DNA of 47,499 bases from Microbacterium sp. 18062 (GCF_902706225.1 NZ_CACSKB010000032.1:1-47499); one strand, 5' to 3'. Positions 29,621-38,674 are shown, counted from the first letter of the stretch. Program-made: numbers and translations. Notes: generated by a model from the sequence alone, not told the origin.

Positions 29621-30555
29621 CCGCGACGGCCGTGTACGCCGCGGGCGGAGTCGTCTGGCGCAGGGTCGAGGGGAAGCTCCTCGTCCTGCTGATCCACCGC
29701 ACGCGCTATCGCGACGTGACCCTGCCCAAGGGCAAGGTCGATCCCGGCGAGGCGCTCGTCGAGACCGCCGTGCGCGAGATCTTCGAGGAGACCGGCGTCC
29801 GTGTCTCGCTCGGCCTTCCGGTCGGCGTCTCGCGCTACCGACTGCCGAGCAAGCGCGAGAAGGTCGTGCACTACTGGTCGGCAGAGGCGACGGATGCGGC
29901 CATCCGCGAGTCCGCCTTCGTGCCCAACAAGGAGATCGCCGCCCTCGAATGGGTCACGCCCAAGCGCGCCCTGTCGTACCTCAGCTACCCCGTCGACGTC
30001 GAGATCGTCGAGAACTTCCTGCGGTTCGTCGAGGACGGCGTGCTCGAGACCTTCCCGATCATCGTGCTGCGTCACGCGAAGGCGCGCTCCCGCGACGAGT
30101 GGAGCCGTTCGGACGCCTCGCGCCCCCTCGCCGCACGCGGTCTCAAACAGGCGGACGCCATCGTCGCCCCGCTGCGCGCCTTCGGGGTGCGGCGGATCGT
30201 CTCGAGCGACGCCGAGCGGTGCGTGTCGACGGTCCGTCCCCTCTCTGCCGCCCTGGGCCGCGACATCAAGACGAGCGCCCTCATCAGCCAGGACGCCTGG
30301 GAGGACGGCAAGGCCGACGCCCGCACGGTCGTCGGCCGGCGCGTGCGCGCCCGGAAGCCCGCCGTGATCTGCAGTCACGGGCCCGTGCTGCCCGACATCC
30401 TGAGCGAGCTGGCCCTGGCCACCGGCACGCTCCGCGGCTCGTACCTCGGCAGCGCCTCGGCACTCGAGGTCGCCGCGTTCTCGGTCGTGCACCTGTCGCG
30501 CACGAACCCGGGGTCCGGGATCGCCGCGATCGAGACGCATCTGCCGAAGGTCTGA
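29617..30555 (+). CDS. Nudix hydrolase / histidine phosphatase fusion (MutT1-like)
   Basis: 312 residues. N-terminal Nudix domain with the full box at 39-61 (G-K-V-D-P-G-E...REIFEETGV), C-terminal histidine-phosphatase domain beginning [15 protein letters not shown] with catalytic H153. Mycobacterial MutT1 has this layout: it cleaves 8-oxo-(d)GTP and diadenosine polyphosphates, and its phosphatase half completes the reaction. Overlaps ppk1 (ATGA), the same order as in M. tuberculosis. The conserved GCHxP-type features of the second half ([21 protein letters not shown]) are present. Confidence 0.92.
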   Translation: MTATAVYAAGGVVWRRVEGKLLVLLIHRTRYRDVTLPKGKVDPGEALVETAVREIFEETGVRVSLGLPVGVSRYRLPSKREKVVHYWSAEATDAAIRESAFVPNKEIAALEWVTPKRALSYLSYPVDVEIVENFLRFVEDGVLETFPIIVLRHAKARSRDEWSRSDASRPLAARGLKQADAIVAPLRAFGVRRIVSSDAERCVSTVRPLSAALGRDIKTSALISQDAWEDGKADARTVVGRRVRARKPAVICSHGPVLPDILSELALATGTLRGSYLGSASALEVAAFSVVHLSRTNPGSGIAAIETHLPKV

Positions 30556-30556
30556 C

Positions 30557-31174
30557 GTGACGATCCCTGAGAGGGATTCCCCCGCCCTCCCGGACGGGCA
30601 TCGGCCGCGGGTCGCCGACGCGGCGCCCGCGCTCGATCGAATCCTGATCGCGTGGGAGCGGCACGAGGGCTCCGACCGGCGGTCGACCTCGCACCGGCTG
30701 CTTCGCGCGCTGGCCGGCGGACCCGGGCCGGTGCGGTCCGGCCCGTGTCCGCGCTGCGGGGGCGCACACGGACGCCCCCGCGTGCCGGATCGTGCGTTCG
30801 AGGTTTCCGTGTCCTACACGGACGATCTCGCGATCGTCGCCGCCGTCCCGTCCTCGGCGGCCGACGCCATCGGCATCGACGCGCAGGCCGGCGAGCCCGA
30901 TGGCATCGCGTCCGCCGACCGGCTGCGCCCCGGGACGACGCTCCTGGACTGGACCCGGATCGAGGCGGCGCTGAAAGCCGATGGCCGCGGCCTCGCCGTC
31001 GATCCGGGTCGGGTGTCCGTCTCGGCGGGTCCGGACGGCTGGACCGCGCTCGTCCCCGGTCGCGCGGCGCCCGTCCTGGGTCGTGACGTCGACGGGCCCG
31101 ACGGCGTCGTGGTCAGCGTCGCGATCGTGCCCGCGGCAACCGAGGGAGCGCGGGCCGATCCACCCACCGCCTGA
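30557..31174 (+). CDS. 4'-phosphopantetheinyl transferase (Sfp-type, divergent)
   Basis: 205 residues. Family motifs: SGPCPRCGGAHGRPRV, FEVSVSYTDDLAIVAAV, IGIDAQ and WTRIEAALKADGRGL (the W-(T/S)-x2-E-A-x2-K core). It would transfer phosphopantetheine from CoA to carrier-protein serines. The third metal ligand position (usually GxDxE) is Q, a deviation. GTG start with GAAGG six bases upstream, one base after the Nudix stop. It ends inside the 3' end of the oppositely oriented M1 peptidase gene (62-bp overlap). The nearby synthetase with a PCP domain is the obvious substrate (inference). Confidence 0.75.
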   Translation: MTIPERDSPALPDGHRPRVADAAPALDRILIAWERHEGSDRRSTSHRLLRALAGGPGPVRSGPCPRCGGAHGRPRVPDRAFEVSVSYTDDLAIVAAVPSSAADAIGIDAQAGEPDGIASADRLRPGTTLLDWTRIEAALKADGRGLAVDPGRVSVSAGPDGWTALVPGRAAPVLGRDVDGPDGVVVSVAIVPAATEGARADPPTA

Positions 31175-32420
31175 GCAGCTCGCCGGCGGAGGGCTCCGCA
31201 GCAACCGCCAGGGCGCGGAAGTCGTCCGTCGTCGCGAGCGCGTGCCGGTACCGCGCCACCCATTCCCGCAGCAGCGCGAAGAAGCGCTCGTCGCCGAGCG
31301 TCAGCCGCAGAGCGTGCAGGGTCAGCGCGCCTCGCTTGTACACGCGGTCGTCGAACATGAGATCGGCACCGGGATCGCCGAGCACGAGGTCCTGCGGCTC
31401 GGCGCGGAGCCTCGCGTGGTGCGCCTCGGCGCAGGCCTCGGCGCTCGCGTCGCCGGTGGCCTCTGACCAGATCCACTCGGCGTAGCAGGCGAAGCCCTCG
31501 TTCAGCCAGATATCGCGCCAGCTCTCGATGCCGACGCTGTTGCCGAACCACTGATGCGCGAGTTCATGGGCCACCAGGCGCTCGCTGTCCGCATCCAGAT
31601 GGTTCGCGCCGAACACCGCCATGCCCTGCGATTCGAGCGGGATCTCCAGCTCGTCCGCCGTGACCACGATCGTGTACTGCGGCTGCGGGTAGGCGCCAAA
31701 CGCATCCTCGAAGACGACGCCCATCGCGGCGACCTTGTCGAACGCGGCGACCGCGGGAGCACGGAGCGCGGGCGGCGCCCAGAGCTCCACCGGCAGAGGG
31801 CCGGCCGAGGGCAGCTCGGTGCGCGCGTAGCGCCCGATCTGCACGGCGGCGAGGTAGGTCGCGGTGGGCACGTCGGAGACGTACTCGGCGACACGGCGGC
31901 GTCCGGCGACGCGGTCCTCGACCCTGGTGCCGGTCGCGACGGCGACGTAGTCCCGGTCGGTGGTGATCCGCATCCGATACCGGGCCCGGTCGTCCGGTCG
32001 GTCGTTGCAGGGGAACCAGGTGGGCGCCCCGGTGGGCTGGTTCGCGACGAGCGCGCCGTCGGCGAGCTCCTCCCAGCCGATCGAGCCCCAGCGGGAACGC
32101 CGCGGCGCGGGCGCCCCGGCGTAGACGACCTCGAGCGAGAACTCCTCGCCCGCCTCGAGCCGGCGCGGCAGGCCGATCTGCAGAGCGCGCGGTCCCTGGC
32201 GGAAGGAGACGGACGATGTGCCGTCGAGGCGGATCCGGGATGCGCGGAGCCCGACGAGATCGAGCGTCACGGTCGACGTCGTCCGCGCGGCGATCGCGTT
32301 GACCACCGCCCGCCCCTCGAGACGGTTCGTGCGCACGCGGTAGTCGATCTCGAGGTCGTACGACACGACGTCGTACGACAGATCCCCGCTCTGCGGGGCG
32401 TAGGCGTCGCCGGCCGTCAC
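31113..32420 (-). CDS. M1 family metallopeptidase (short form)
   Basis: 435 residues. N-terminal beta-sandwich (1-200), then the thermolysin-like domain with the zinc motif HELAH (285-289) and E308 in WLNEGF, plus FDDRVYKRGALTLHALR. It lacks the C-terminal HEAT-like domain of full aminopeptidase N. The exopeptidase motif GAMEN is not present; the equivalent strand reads LESQGMAVFG. GTG start overlaps the synthetase stop by GTGA, so the two are translationally coupled. M1-type enzymes that degrade epsilon-poly-lysine are known from producers, hence a possible processing or self-protection role. Confidence 0.87.
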   Translation of the reverse strand: MTAGDAYAPQSGDLSYDVVSYDLEIDYRVRTNRLEGRAVVNAIAARTTSTVTLDLVGLRASRIRLDGTSSVSFRQGPRALQIGLPRRLEAGEEFSLEVVYAGAPAPRRSRWGSIGWEELADGALVANQPTGAPTWFPCNDRPDDRARYRMRITTDRDYVAVATGTRVEDRVAGRRRVAEYVSDVPTATYLAAVQIGRYARTELPSAGPLPVELWAPPALRAPAVAAFDKVAAMGVVFEDAFGAYPQPQYTIVVTADELEIPLESQGMAVFGANHLDADSERLVAHELAHQWFGNSVGIESWRDIWLNEGFACYAEWIWSEATGDASAEACAEAHHARLRAEPQDLVLGDPGADLMFDDRVYKRGALTLHALRLTLGDERFFALLREWVARYRHALATTDDFRALAVAAEPSAGELLRRWVDRPALPRLPRARSRR

Positions 32421-35400
32421 GACGTCGACTGGTAGGCGCGCGCCTTCACCGCGCGCCAGGGTCCGATGGGGTTGCCGCTCCACCGAGTGCCCACCGGCAC
32501 CGACTCGCCGCGCATCACCAGCGACGCGGGCCCCACGGTCGCGTCCGCCCGGATCACCGCGGCGGGCAGGACGACACTGTGCGGCCCGAGGGTCGCACCG
32601 GGCTCGAGCTCCACGGCATCCATGCTCATGATTCGATCATGGAACAGGTGCGTCTGCACGACGCAGCCCCGATTGACCGTGGATCCGTCGCCGAGGGTCA
32701 CCAGATCCGGCTCCGGCAGCCAGTACGAGTCGCACCAGACGCCGCGGCCGACCCGGGCGCCCAGCGCACGCAGCCAGACCGCGAGCGCGGGCGTGCCGAC
32801 GGCCGCTCGGGCGAACCACGGCGCCGCCAGCATCTCGGTGAAGGTGTCCACCACCTCGGTGCGCCACACGAAGCCCGACCACAGCGGCTGTTCGCCGGCC
32901 CGGATCGGACCGACGATGCCCCACTTCGCCACGACCGTGATCCCGGCCGCCACCGCGCCGGCGGCGAGCATCACGAGCCCGGACAGCAGCAGCGTCCACC
33001 CGATGCCGACCACCGCGACGAGGGCTGCGAGCGCGAACAGCACGGCCACCCCCAGCGCGCAGGTCACGAACACCGGCACGATGCGGCACAGCTCCCACAG
33101 GGTGCGGGCGAGCCGCAGGGCCGGAGTCGGACGGTAGGTGCGGCTCTCGTCGCCGACCGCGACCGCGCGACGCAGGCGCACGGCGGGCGATCCGAGCCAG
33201 GACGAGCCGGCCTTCGCCCTCCGGGGCGCCGCCGACAGCACCGCGACGAGGCCGTCGCGCGGCACGCGGTGCCCGGGCGCCGCCATGCCGGAGTTCCCGA
33301 GGAACGCCCGCTTGCCGATGCGCACCGGTCCCACGCGCAGCCAGCCGGCGTGCAGCTCGTACGAGGCCACCATCGTGTCATCGGCGAGGAACGCGCCGTC
33401 CCCGATGCGGGCCATCGAGGGGATGAGCAGCACCGTCGACGCCTCGACGTCCCGCCCGACGCGGGCGCCCAGCATCCGCAGCCAGACCGGGGTGAACAGG
33501 CTCGAGTAGAGCGGGAAGAGGATGGTGCGCGCCGAGTCGAGCAGCCGCTCGGTGGTCCACGCCTGCCACGCCACGCGGCTGCGCACTCCGTATGTGCCCT
33601 CACGGAGGCCGATCGAGAGCAGTCGCACCGCGATCACCACGGCGCCGGCGAAGACCGTGCCGGTGACGAGTACGGCGGGCACGAGCCACAGGAGCGCGGC
33701 GCCGAACGCCGCGGCGAGATCGGGAGCGCTGCGCATCCCCAGGGCGAGCACGACCGCACCGGCGACGAAGGCCGCGACCGGCAGCAGAGCGAGCCCCAGC
33801 GCAGATGCCGCGTACGCCCACAGCCACGCGTGCCGCGTCGGCGGCCGGTGATCGGGCCAGTCGCGCGCGACCTCGCCCACCCGCACCGCCGGGGATCCGG
33901 CCCACGTCTGATCGGCGCGCACCCGACCGAAGACGGCCGATCCCGCGGCCACCGCGGCTCGCTGGCCGATGCGCGTTCCCGGGGCGAGCGTGCTGCGCGC
34001 CCCGACGGTCGCCTCGGCTCCGATCCGGATCCCGCCGAGCCTCAGCAGGTCGCCGTCGATCCAGTACCCCTTGAGGTCGACCTCCGGCTCGATCGACGCG
34101 CGATCGCCGATCTCGAGCATCCCGGTCACCGGCGGCAGCGTGTGCAGGTCGACGTCGCGGCCGATCTTCGCGCCGAGAGCCCGGGCGTAGTAGGTCACCC
34201 ACGGCGCGCCCGCGAGGCCCACCGCGTCGACCTGGTCGGCGATCTGCTCGGCGAGCCAGAGGCGCAGGTGCACCGACCCGCCGCGCGGGTGGTCGCCCGG
34301 GCGCACCCCGGCCAGCAGCATCCGGGCGGACAGGGCCGAGATCGCCATCCGCCCGAACGGCGTCGCGAACACGATCCACCCGATCACGAGCAGCCAGACC
34401 GGGGCCGTGGGAAGGGCCCCGAAGCCGGGGAACAGGTTCAGCACCGTGCCCGCGGTGAGCACGTACAGCAGCCAGCGCACGCCCGACAGGATGAACAACG
34501 GCGCCCCGGCGAGGGTCTGCACCCACTGCGCGGCGCGCGGGGTCGGCAGAGGCCGCCGGTACTGCGCCGCACCCTCGTCCACGAGGAACGGCCCGAGCGC
34601 CTTCGCCATGGCGCCCAGCCGCGGCACGTCGTAGATGTCGGCGACGGCGAAATCGGGCACGCGGGCGCGGATGCGGGAGACGAGCTGCGCCGCCGAGAGG
34701 GATCCGCCGCCGAGGTCGAAGAAGTCCGCCTTCGGTCCGGGCACCGGCACCCCGAGCACCGCCTGCCATTGCTCGGCGAGCCACTCCTCGGTGGCGGTGA
34801 GGCCGGCCACCGGCACCTCGACGCCGGGCAGCGGCCAGGGGAGCGCCGCCCGGTCGACCTTGCCCGAGGTGCGCGCCGGCAGCTCGTCGACGGTCGCGAG
34901 CAGGGGCACGATGGCCGCAGGCAGGCTCTCGTCGAGCTGCGCCCGCGCCGCCGCGCGATCCAGCCCCACTCCCGGTTCCATCACGAGATACCCGACGAGC
35001 ACCGACACCCCGGCCTCGGTCTGTCGCACCGCCGCGGCCGCCGCGGTCACCCCGCCGAGGTCCTGCAGCGCGGACTCGACCTCGCCGAGCTCGATCCGCC
35101 GCCCGCCGACCTTCACCTGGTCGTCGGCGCGTCCCTGGAAGACGAGTCCCTCCGGGTCGTACCGCACCAGGTCTCCCGAGCGGTACGCGCGCTCCCACCC
35201 GAGCGAGTCCATCGGGGCATACTTCTGCGCGTCCTTCTCCGGGTCGAGGTAGCGGGCGAGGCCCACTCCCCCGATGATGAGCTCGCCGATCCCGCCCTCG
35301 GGCACCCGGAACCCGTCGGCGTCCACGACCGCGAGCGCCCAGCCGTCGAGCGGCATGCCGATCCGCACCGGCACGGAACCGTCGAGGACGGCCCCGCAGG

Positions 35401-36361
35401 CGACGACCGTCGCCTCGGTCGGACCGTACGTGTTCCACACCTCGCGACCGTCCGACACCAGACGTGCGACCAGCTCGGGAGGGCACGCCTCACCCCCGAA
35501 GATCAGCAGCCGCACGTTCTCGATCGACTCGGCCGGCCACATCGCCGCGAGGGTCGGCACCGTGGAGACCACCGTGATGCCCTGGCGGATGAGCCACGGC
35601 GCCAGATCCTCCCCCGACCGCACGAGGGCGCGCGGCGCCGGCACGAGACAGGCTCCGTGCCGCCACGCGAGCCACATCTCCTCGCAGGAGGCGTCGAAGG
35701 CGACGGACAGACCGGCGAGCACGCGGTCGCCCGGGCCCAGCGGCGCATCCTGCAGGAACAGGCGGGCCTCGGCGTCCACGAAGGCCGCGGCGGAGCGGTG
35801 CGAGACCGCGACCCCCTTCGGCACTCCCGTGGAGCCGGAGGTGAAGATGATCCACGCGTCGTCGTCGACGGTCGGGGACGGCACGGTGAGGGTCGCGTGC
35901 GTCGACGGATGCGGCGGCGCGCCGCGGTACAGCTCCTCCGCCTCGGCGGGTTCCGCATCCGCATTGCCTGCCGGAACGAACGCCCCGCCGGCACCGATGA
36001 TCCCCCGCACCGCGGCCTCGCCGAACACGAGCCGCGCCCGCTCGTCCGGGTCGTCGGCGTCGACGGGCACGTACGCGGCCCCCACCGCGATGACCGCGAG
36101 GATGGAGATGTACAGCTCCTTGGCCCCGGACGGCATCCGCACCCCGACCCGGTCGCCGCGGCGCACTCCGGCCTCGTGCAGTCGTGCCGCCGTCCGCGAC
36201 ACATGCGCCATGAGCTCGCGGTAGCTGAGAGCGTCGGAGCCGTCGTCGATCGCCGACGCCTCCGGATGACGCATCGCGGTGTCGCGCAGGATGTCGAGAA
36301 GCGTCCGGGGAGCCGGAGCATCCGCGCGGCGATCGAGCGCCGCCTGCGAATCATGGTGCAT
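32417..36361 (-). CDS. Pls/PosA-type poly-amino-acid synthetase-like NRPS
   Basis: 1314 residues, almost the length of Streptomyces epsilon-poly-L-lysine synthetase. Adenylation domain 15-510 (IIFTSGSTGVPKG at 171; YGPTEAT at 312; YRSGDLVRY; GRADDQVKVGGRRIELGE; final K501), peptidyl carrier domain 525-600 with S554 in DLGGGSL, then membrane helices and three left-handed beta-helix C-like domains: about 725-835, 960-1070 and 1195-1305, separated by helix pairs near 620-680, 850-915 and 1090-1145. The hand-read specificity code is D-A-E-S-I-G-T-V-V-K. There is no condensation HHxxxDG and no thioesterase, as in Pls, where the C-like domains extend the chain. The product may be a short basic homopolymer. 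Confidence 0.9.
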   Translation of the reverse strand: MHHDSQAALDRRADAPAPRTLLDILRDTAMRHPEASAIDDGSDALSYRELMAHVSRTAARLHEAGVRRGDRVGVRMPSGAKELYISILAVIAVGAAYVPVDADDPDERARLVFGEAAVRGIIGAGGAFVPAGNADAEPAEAEELYRGAPPHPSTHATLTVPSPTVDDDAWIIFTSGSTGVPKGVAVSHRSAAAFVDAEARLFLQDAPLGPGDRVLAGLSVAFDASCEEMWLAWRHGACLVPAPRALVRSGEDLAPWLIRQGITVVSTVPTLAAMWPAESIENVRLLIFGGEACPPELVARLVSDGREVWNTYGPTEATVVACGAVLDGSVPVRIGMPLDGWALAVVDADGFRVPEGGIGELIIGGVGLARYLDPEKDAQKYAPMDSLGWERAYRSGDLVRYDPEGLVFQGRADDQVKVGGRRIELGEVESALQDLGGVTAAAAAVRQTEAGVSVLVGYLVMEPGVGLDRAAARAQLDESLPAAIVPLLATVDELPARTSGKVDRAALPWPLPGVEVPVAGLTATEEWLAEQWQAVLGVPVPGPKADFFDLGGGSLSAAQLVSRIRARVPDFAVADIYDVPRLGAMAKALGPFLVDEGAAQYRRPLPTPRAAQWVQTLAGAPLFILSGVRWLLYVLTAGTVLNLFPGFGALPTAPVWLLVIGWIVFATPFGRMAISALSARMLLAGVRPGDHPRGGSVHLRLWLAEQIADQVDAVGLAGAPWVTYYARALGAKIGRDVDLHTLPPVTGMLEIGDRASIEPEVDLKGYWIDGDLLRLGGIRIGAEATVGARSTLAPGTRIGQRAAVAAGSAVFGRVRADQTWAGSPAVRVGEVARDWPDHRPPTRHAWLWAYAASALGLALLPVAAFVAGAVVLALGMRSAPDLAAAFGAALLWLVPAVLVTGTVFAGAVVIAVRLLSIGLREGTYGVRSRVAWQAWTTERLLDSARTILFPLYSSLFTPVWLRMLGARVGRDVEASTVLLIPSMARIGDGAFLADDTMVASYELHAGWLRVGPVRIGKRAFLGNSGMAAPGHRVPRDGLVAVLSAAPRRAKAGSSWLGSPAVRLRRAVAVGDESRTYRPTPALRLARTLWELCRIVPVFVTCALGVAVLFALAALVAVVGIGWTLLLSGLVMLAAGAVAAGITVVAKWGIVGPIRAGEQPLWSGFVWRTEVVDTFTEMLAAPWFARAAVGTPALAVWLRALGARVGRGVWCDSYWLPEPDLVTLGDGSTVNRGCVVQTHLFHDRIMSMDAVELEPGATLGPHSVVLPAAVIRADATVGPASLVMRGESVPVGTRWSGNPIGPWRAVKARAYQSTS

Positions 36362-36434
36362 CCCCCCACGCTAGGGAGCGCAGATGAACGAGCGGTGACG
36401 CCACGCTCACTCCCGCGCCTGCCGGCCCGCCGTC

Positions 36435-36452
36435 GTTCACCTTCCGTTCACC
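36435..36452. promoter_or_regulatory. Pho box between the Pls-like gene and pstS
   Basis: Two perfect GTTCACC units (36435-36441 and 36446-36452), exactly 11 bp apart: a textbook actinobacterial PhoP/RegX3 direct repeat. It lies 89 bp before the pstS start and 74 bp before the divergent synthetase start. Confidence 0.85.
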
Positions 36453-36540
36453 ACCACTGCCCACTCTGGTAAACGCACGTGTCTAGCGTCGACAGAGCCC
36501 TGCACCGGGCACGTATCCCCGACTTGTGAAGGATTCTTCT

Positions 36541-37635
36541 GTGAAGATCAACCGCATCGCCCAGGTGGGCGCCCTCGCCGCTGTCGCAGCACTCGCACTC
36601 GCCGGCTGCGCATCGAACGAAGGCGGCAGCGACTCGAGCTCCGCTCCCGAAGGCGGTCTCTCCGGCAACCTCGTCGGCGGCGGCGCCTCGTCGCAGGAGG
36701 TCGCCGTCCAGGCGTGGACCGCAGGCCTCCAGGCGACCAACTCCGACCTCACGATCGACTACGACCCCGCCGGCTCCGGCACGGGCCGCGAGTCCTTCCA
36801 GGCCGGCGCCGTCGGCTTCGCCGGCTCCGACCGCGCGTTCAAGACCGACGAGATCGAGGCCGGCCCCTTCGACGCGTGCGTCGAGGGCTCGGACCTCGTC
36901 GAGATCCCCGCCTACATCTCGCCGATCGCGATCGTCTTCAACCTCGAGGGCATCGACTCGCTCAACCTCGACCCGGCGACCCTCGCGGGCATCTTCACGG
37001 GCACGATCACCGCCTGGGACGACCCGGCGATCGTCGCCCTCAACGAAGGCGTCGACCTCCCGTCGTCCGCCATCAACGCCGTGCACCGCTCGGACAAGTC
37101 CGGCACGACCGGCAACTTCACCGACTACCTGAGCGCGACCGCCGAGTCGGAGTGGACGTACGGCTCGGTCGAGGAATGGCCGATCTCGGGCGGCGAGGCC
37201 GCACAGGGCACGTCGGGCGTCATCTCGGCCGTCGAGGGCGGCCAGGGCACGATCGGCTACGCGGACGCCTCCCGCGCGGGCAGCCTCGGCACCGTCGCGA
37301 TCCAGGTCGGCGACGACTTCGTCTCGTACTCGCCCGAGGCCGCGGCCGCGATCGTCGACGCCTCCCCCGAGGAGGAGGGGCGCGCCGCGACCGACATCGC
37401 GATCGAGCTCGACCGCGCCACCGCCGAGGCCGGCACCTACCCGATCGTCCTGGTGAGCTACCTCATCGGTTGCGCCGAGTACACCGACTCCGCGACCGCC
37501 GAGCTCGTGAAGGGCTTCTTCTCCTACGCCGTCAGCGAGGAAGGCCAGACCGCCGCAGCGGATGCGGCCGGCAGCGCCCCGATCTCGGACACCCTGCGCG
37601 AGCAGGTCAACACCGCCATCGAGGCCATCAAGTAA
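36541..37635 (+). CDS. pstS: Phosphate ABC transporter substrate-binding lipoprotein
   Basis: 364 residues. Lipoprotein signal with lipobox LAGC (mature C22 near ACAxxSNEGG), then the phosphate-binding fold: VGGGASSQEVAVQAW, SGTGRESF, FAGSDRAFKTDE, SDKSGTTGNFTDYL. It binds phosphate outside the membrane. GTG at 36541 is favoured because GAAGGA lies seven bases upstream; a GTG 15 bases earlier is in frame but has no site. First gene of pstSCAB behind a perfect Pho box. Confidence 0.96.
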   Translation: MKINRIAQVGALAAVAALALAGCASNEGGSDSSSAPEGGLSGNLVGGGASSQEVAVQAWTAGLQATNSDLTIDYDPAGSGTGRESFQAGAVGFAGSDRAFKTDEIEAGPFDACVEGSDLVEIPAYISPIAIVFNLEGIDSLNLDPATLAGIFTGTITAWDDPAIVALNEGVDLPSSAINAVHRSDKSGTTGNFTDYLSATAESEWTYGSVEEWPISGGEAAQGTSGVISAVEGGQGTIGYADASRAGSLGTVAIQVGDDFVSYSPEAAAAIVDASPEEEGRAATDIAIELDRATAEAGTYPIVLVSYLIGCAEYTDSATAELVKGFFSYAVSEEGQTAAADAAGSAPISDTLREQVNTAIEAIK

Positions 37636-37642
37636 TCTCGCG

Positions 37643-37678
37643 GGTGCCCGGTGCCGGCTCTGTCCGGTACCGGGCACC
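37643..37678 (+). other. Intercistronic hairpin pstS-pstC
   Basis: A 15-bp stem with one G-U pair (GGTGCCCGGTGCCGG / CCGGTACCGGGCACC) and a CTCTGT loop, seven bases after the pstS stop. It can attenuate transcription or protect the pstS message, giving more PstS than permease. Confidence 0.75.
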
Positions 37679-37716
37679 GGTGCGACCACTCCCTTTCTCA
37701 GCGAGAGAATCGAGCC

Positions 37717-38673
37717 ATGACCTCCACACCCACGGCGCCGCGGACCGGGACGCCTATGAAGGGCAAACAGCGGGCCGGCGACCGATGGTTCTCGGGCACG
37801 GCACTCGCCGCCGGCTCGATGATCCTCGTGACCCTCGCCGCCGTCGCGATCTTCCTCGTCGTGCAGTCTCTGCCCGCGCTTGTCGCCACGAACGAGACGG
37901 CATCGATCCTCCCCACGAACTTCTGGGACTACGTCTGGCCGCTCGTCTTCGGCACCGTCTGGGCGGCGACCCTCGCACTCATCATGGCCGTCCCGCTCTC
38001 GCTCGGCGTCGCCCTCTTCATCTCGCACTACGCGCCGCGCCGCCTCTCGCAGGCGCTCGGCTACGTCGTCGACCTCCTCGCCGCCGTCCCCTCGGTCGTC
38101 TTCGGCCTCTGGGGCATCGGCGTGCTCGCACCGGCCGTCCAGCCGATCTACACCTGGTTCGTCGAGAACGCCGGATGGTTCCCGCTCTTCAGCGGCCCGG
38201 TCTCGAGCACCGGCCGCACGATCTTCACCGCCGCCGTCGTGCTGGCGGTCATGGTCACCCCGATCATCACCGCGATCTGTCGCGAGATCTTCCTGCAGAC
38301 CCCCGTCCTCCACGAGGAGGCGGCACTCGCACTCGGCGCGACCCGCTGGGAGATGATCCGGATGGCCGTCCTCCCCTTCGGGCGCAGCGGCATCGTCTCC
38401 GCCGCGATGCTCGGTCTCGGCCGTGCACTCGGCGAGACGATGGCCGTCGCGATGGTGCTGTCGGTCTCCGGCGGCATCTCCTTCGCGCTCTTCACTCCGG
38501 ACAACCCCAACACCATCGCGGCGAACATCGCGCTGAGCTTCCCCGAGGCGTACGGGACGAACATCAACGTCCTCATCGCGACGGGCCTCATCCTGTTCGT
38601 CGTGACCTTCGCCGTCAACGCCGTCGCCCGCTACATCGTGAGTCGGCGCAAGGAATTCTCGGGGGCCAACTGA
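37717..38673 (+). CDS. pstC: Phosphate ABC transporter permease PstC
   Basis: 318 residues, six transmembrane helices after a basic N-terminus (MKGKQRAGDRWFSG). The ABC permease EAA loop is EEAALALGATRWEMIRMAVLPFGRSG. PstC forms the heterodimeric channel with PstA. Start ATG 37717 is preceded by GCGAGAGAA; sequence upstream in the same frame is not protein-like. The C-terminal RRKEFSGAN stops one base before the pstA ATG. Confidence 0.95.
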   Translation: MTSTPTAPRTGTPMKGKQRAGDRWFSGTALAAGSMILVTLAAVAIFLVVQSLPALVATNETASILPTNFWDYVWPLVFGTVWAATLALIMAVPLSLGVALFISHYAPRRLSQALGYVVDLLAAVPSVVFGLWGIGVLAPAVQPIYTWFVENAGWFPLFSGPVSSTGRTIFTAAVVLAVMVTPIITAICREIFLQTPVLHEEAALALGATRWEMIRMAVLPFGRSGIVSAAMLGLGRALGETMAVAMVLSVSGGISFALFTPDNPNTIAANIALSFPEAYGTNINVLIATGLILFVVTFAVNAVARYIVSRRKEFSGAN

Positions 38674-38674
38674 C

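Noticed and set aside
32579..36472. A 1297-residue plus-strand reading frame opposite the Pls-like gene
   Set aside because: Arg/Gly/His-rich with no recognisable domain; a high-GC antisense shadow of a well-supported gene.
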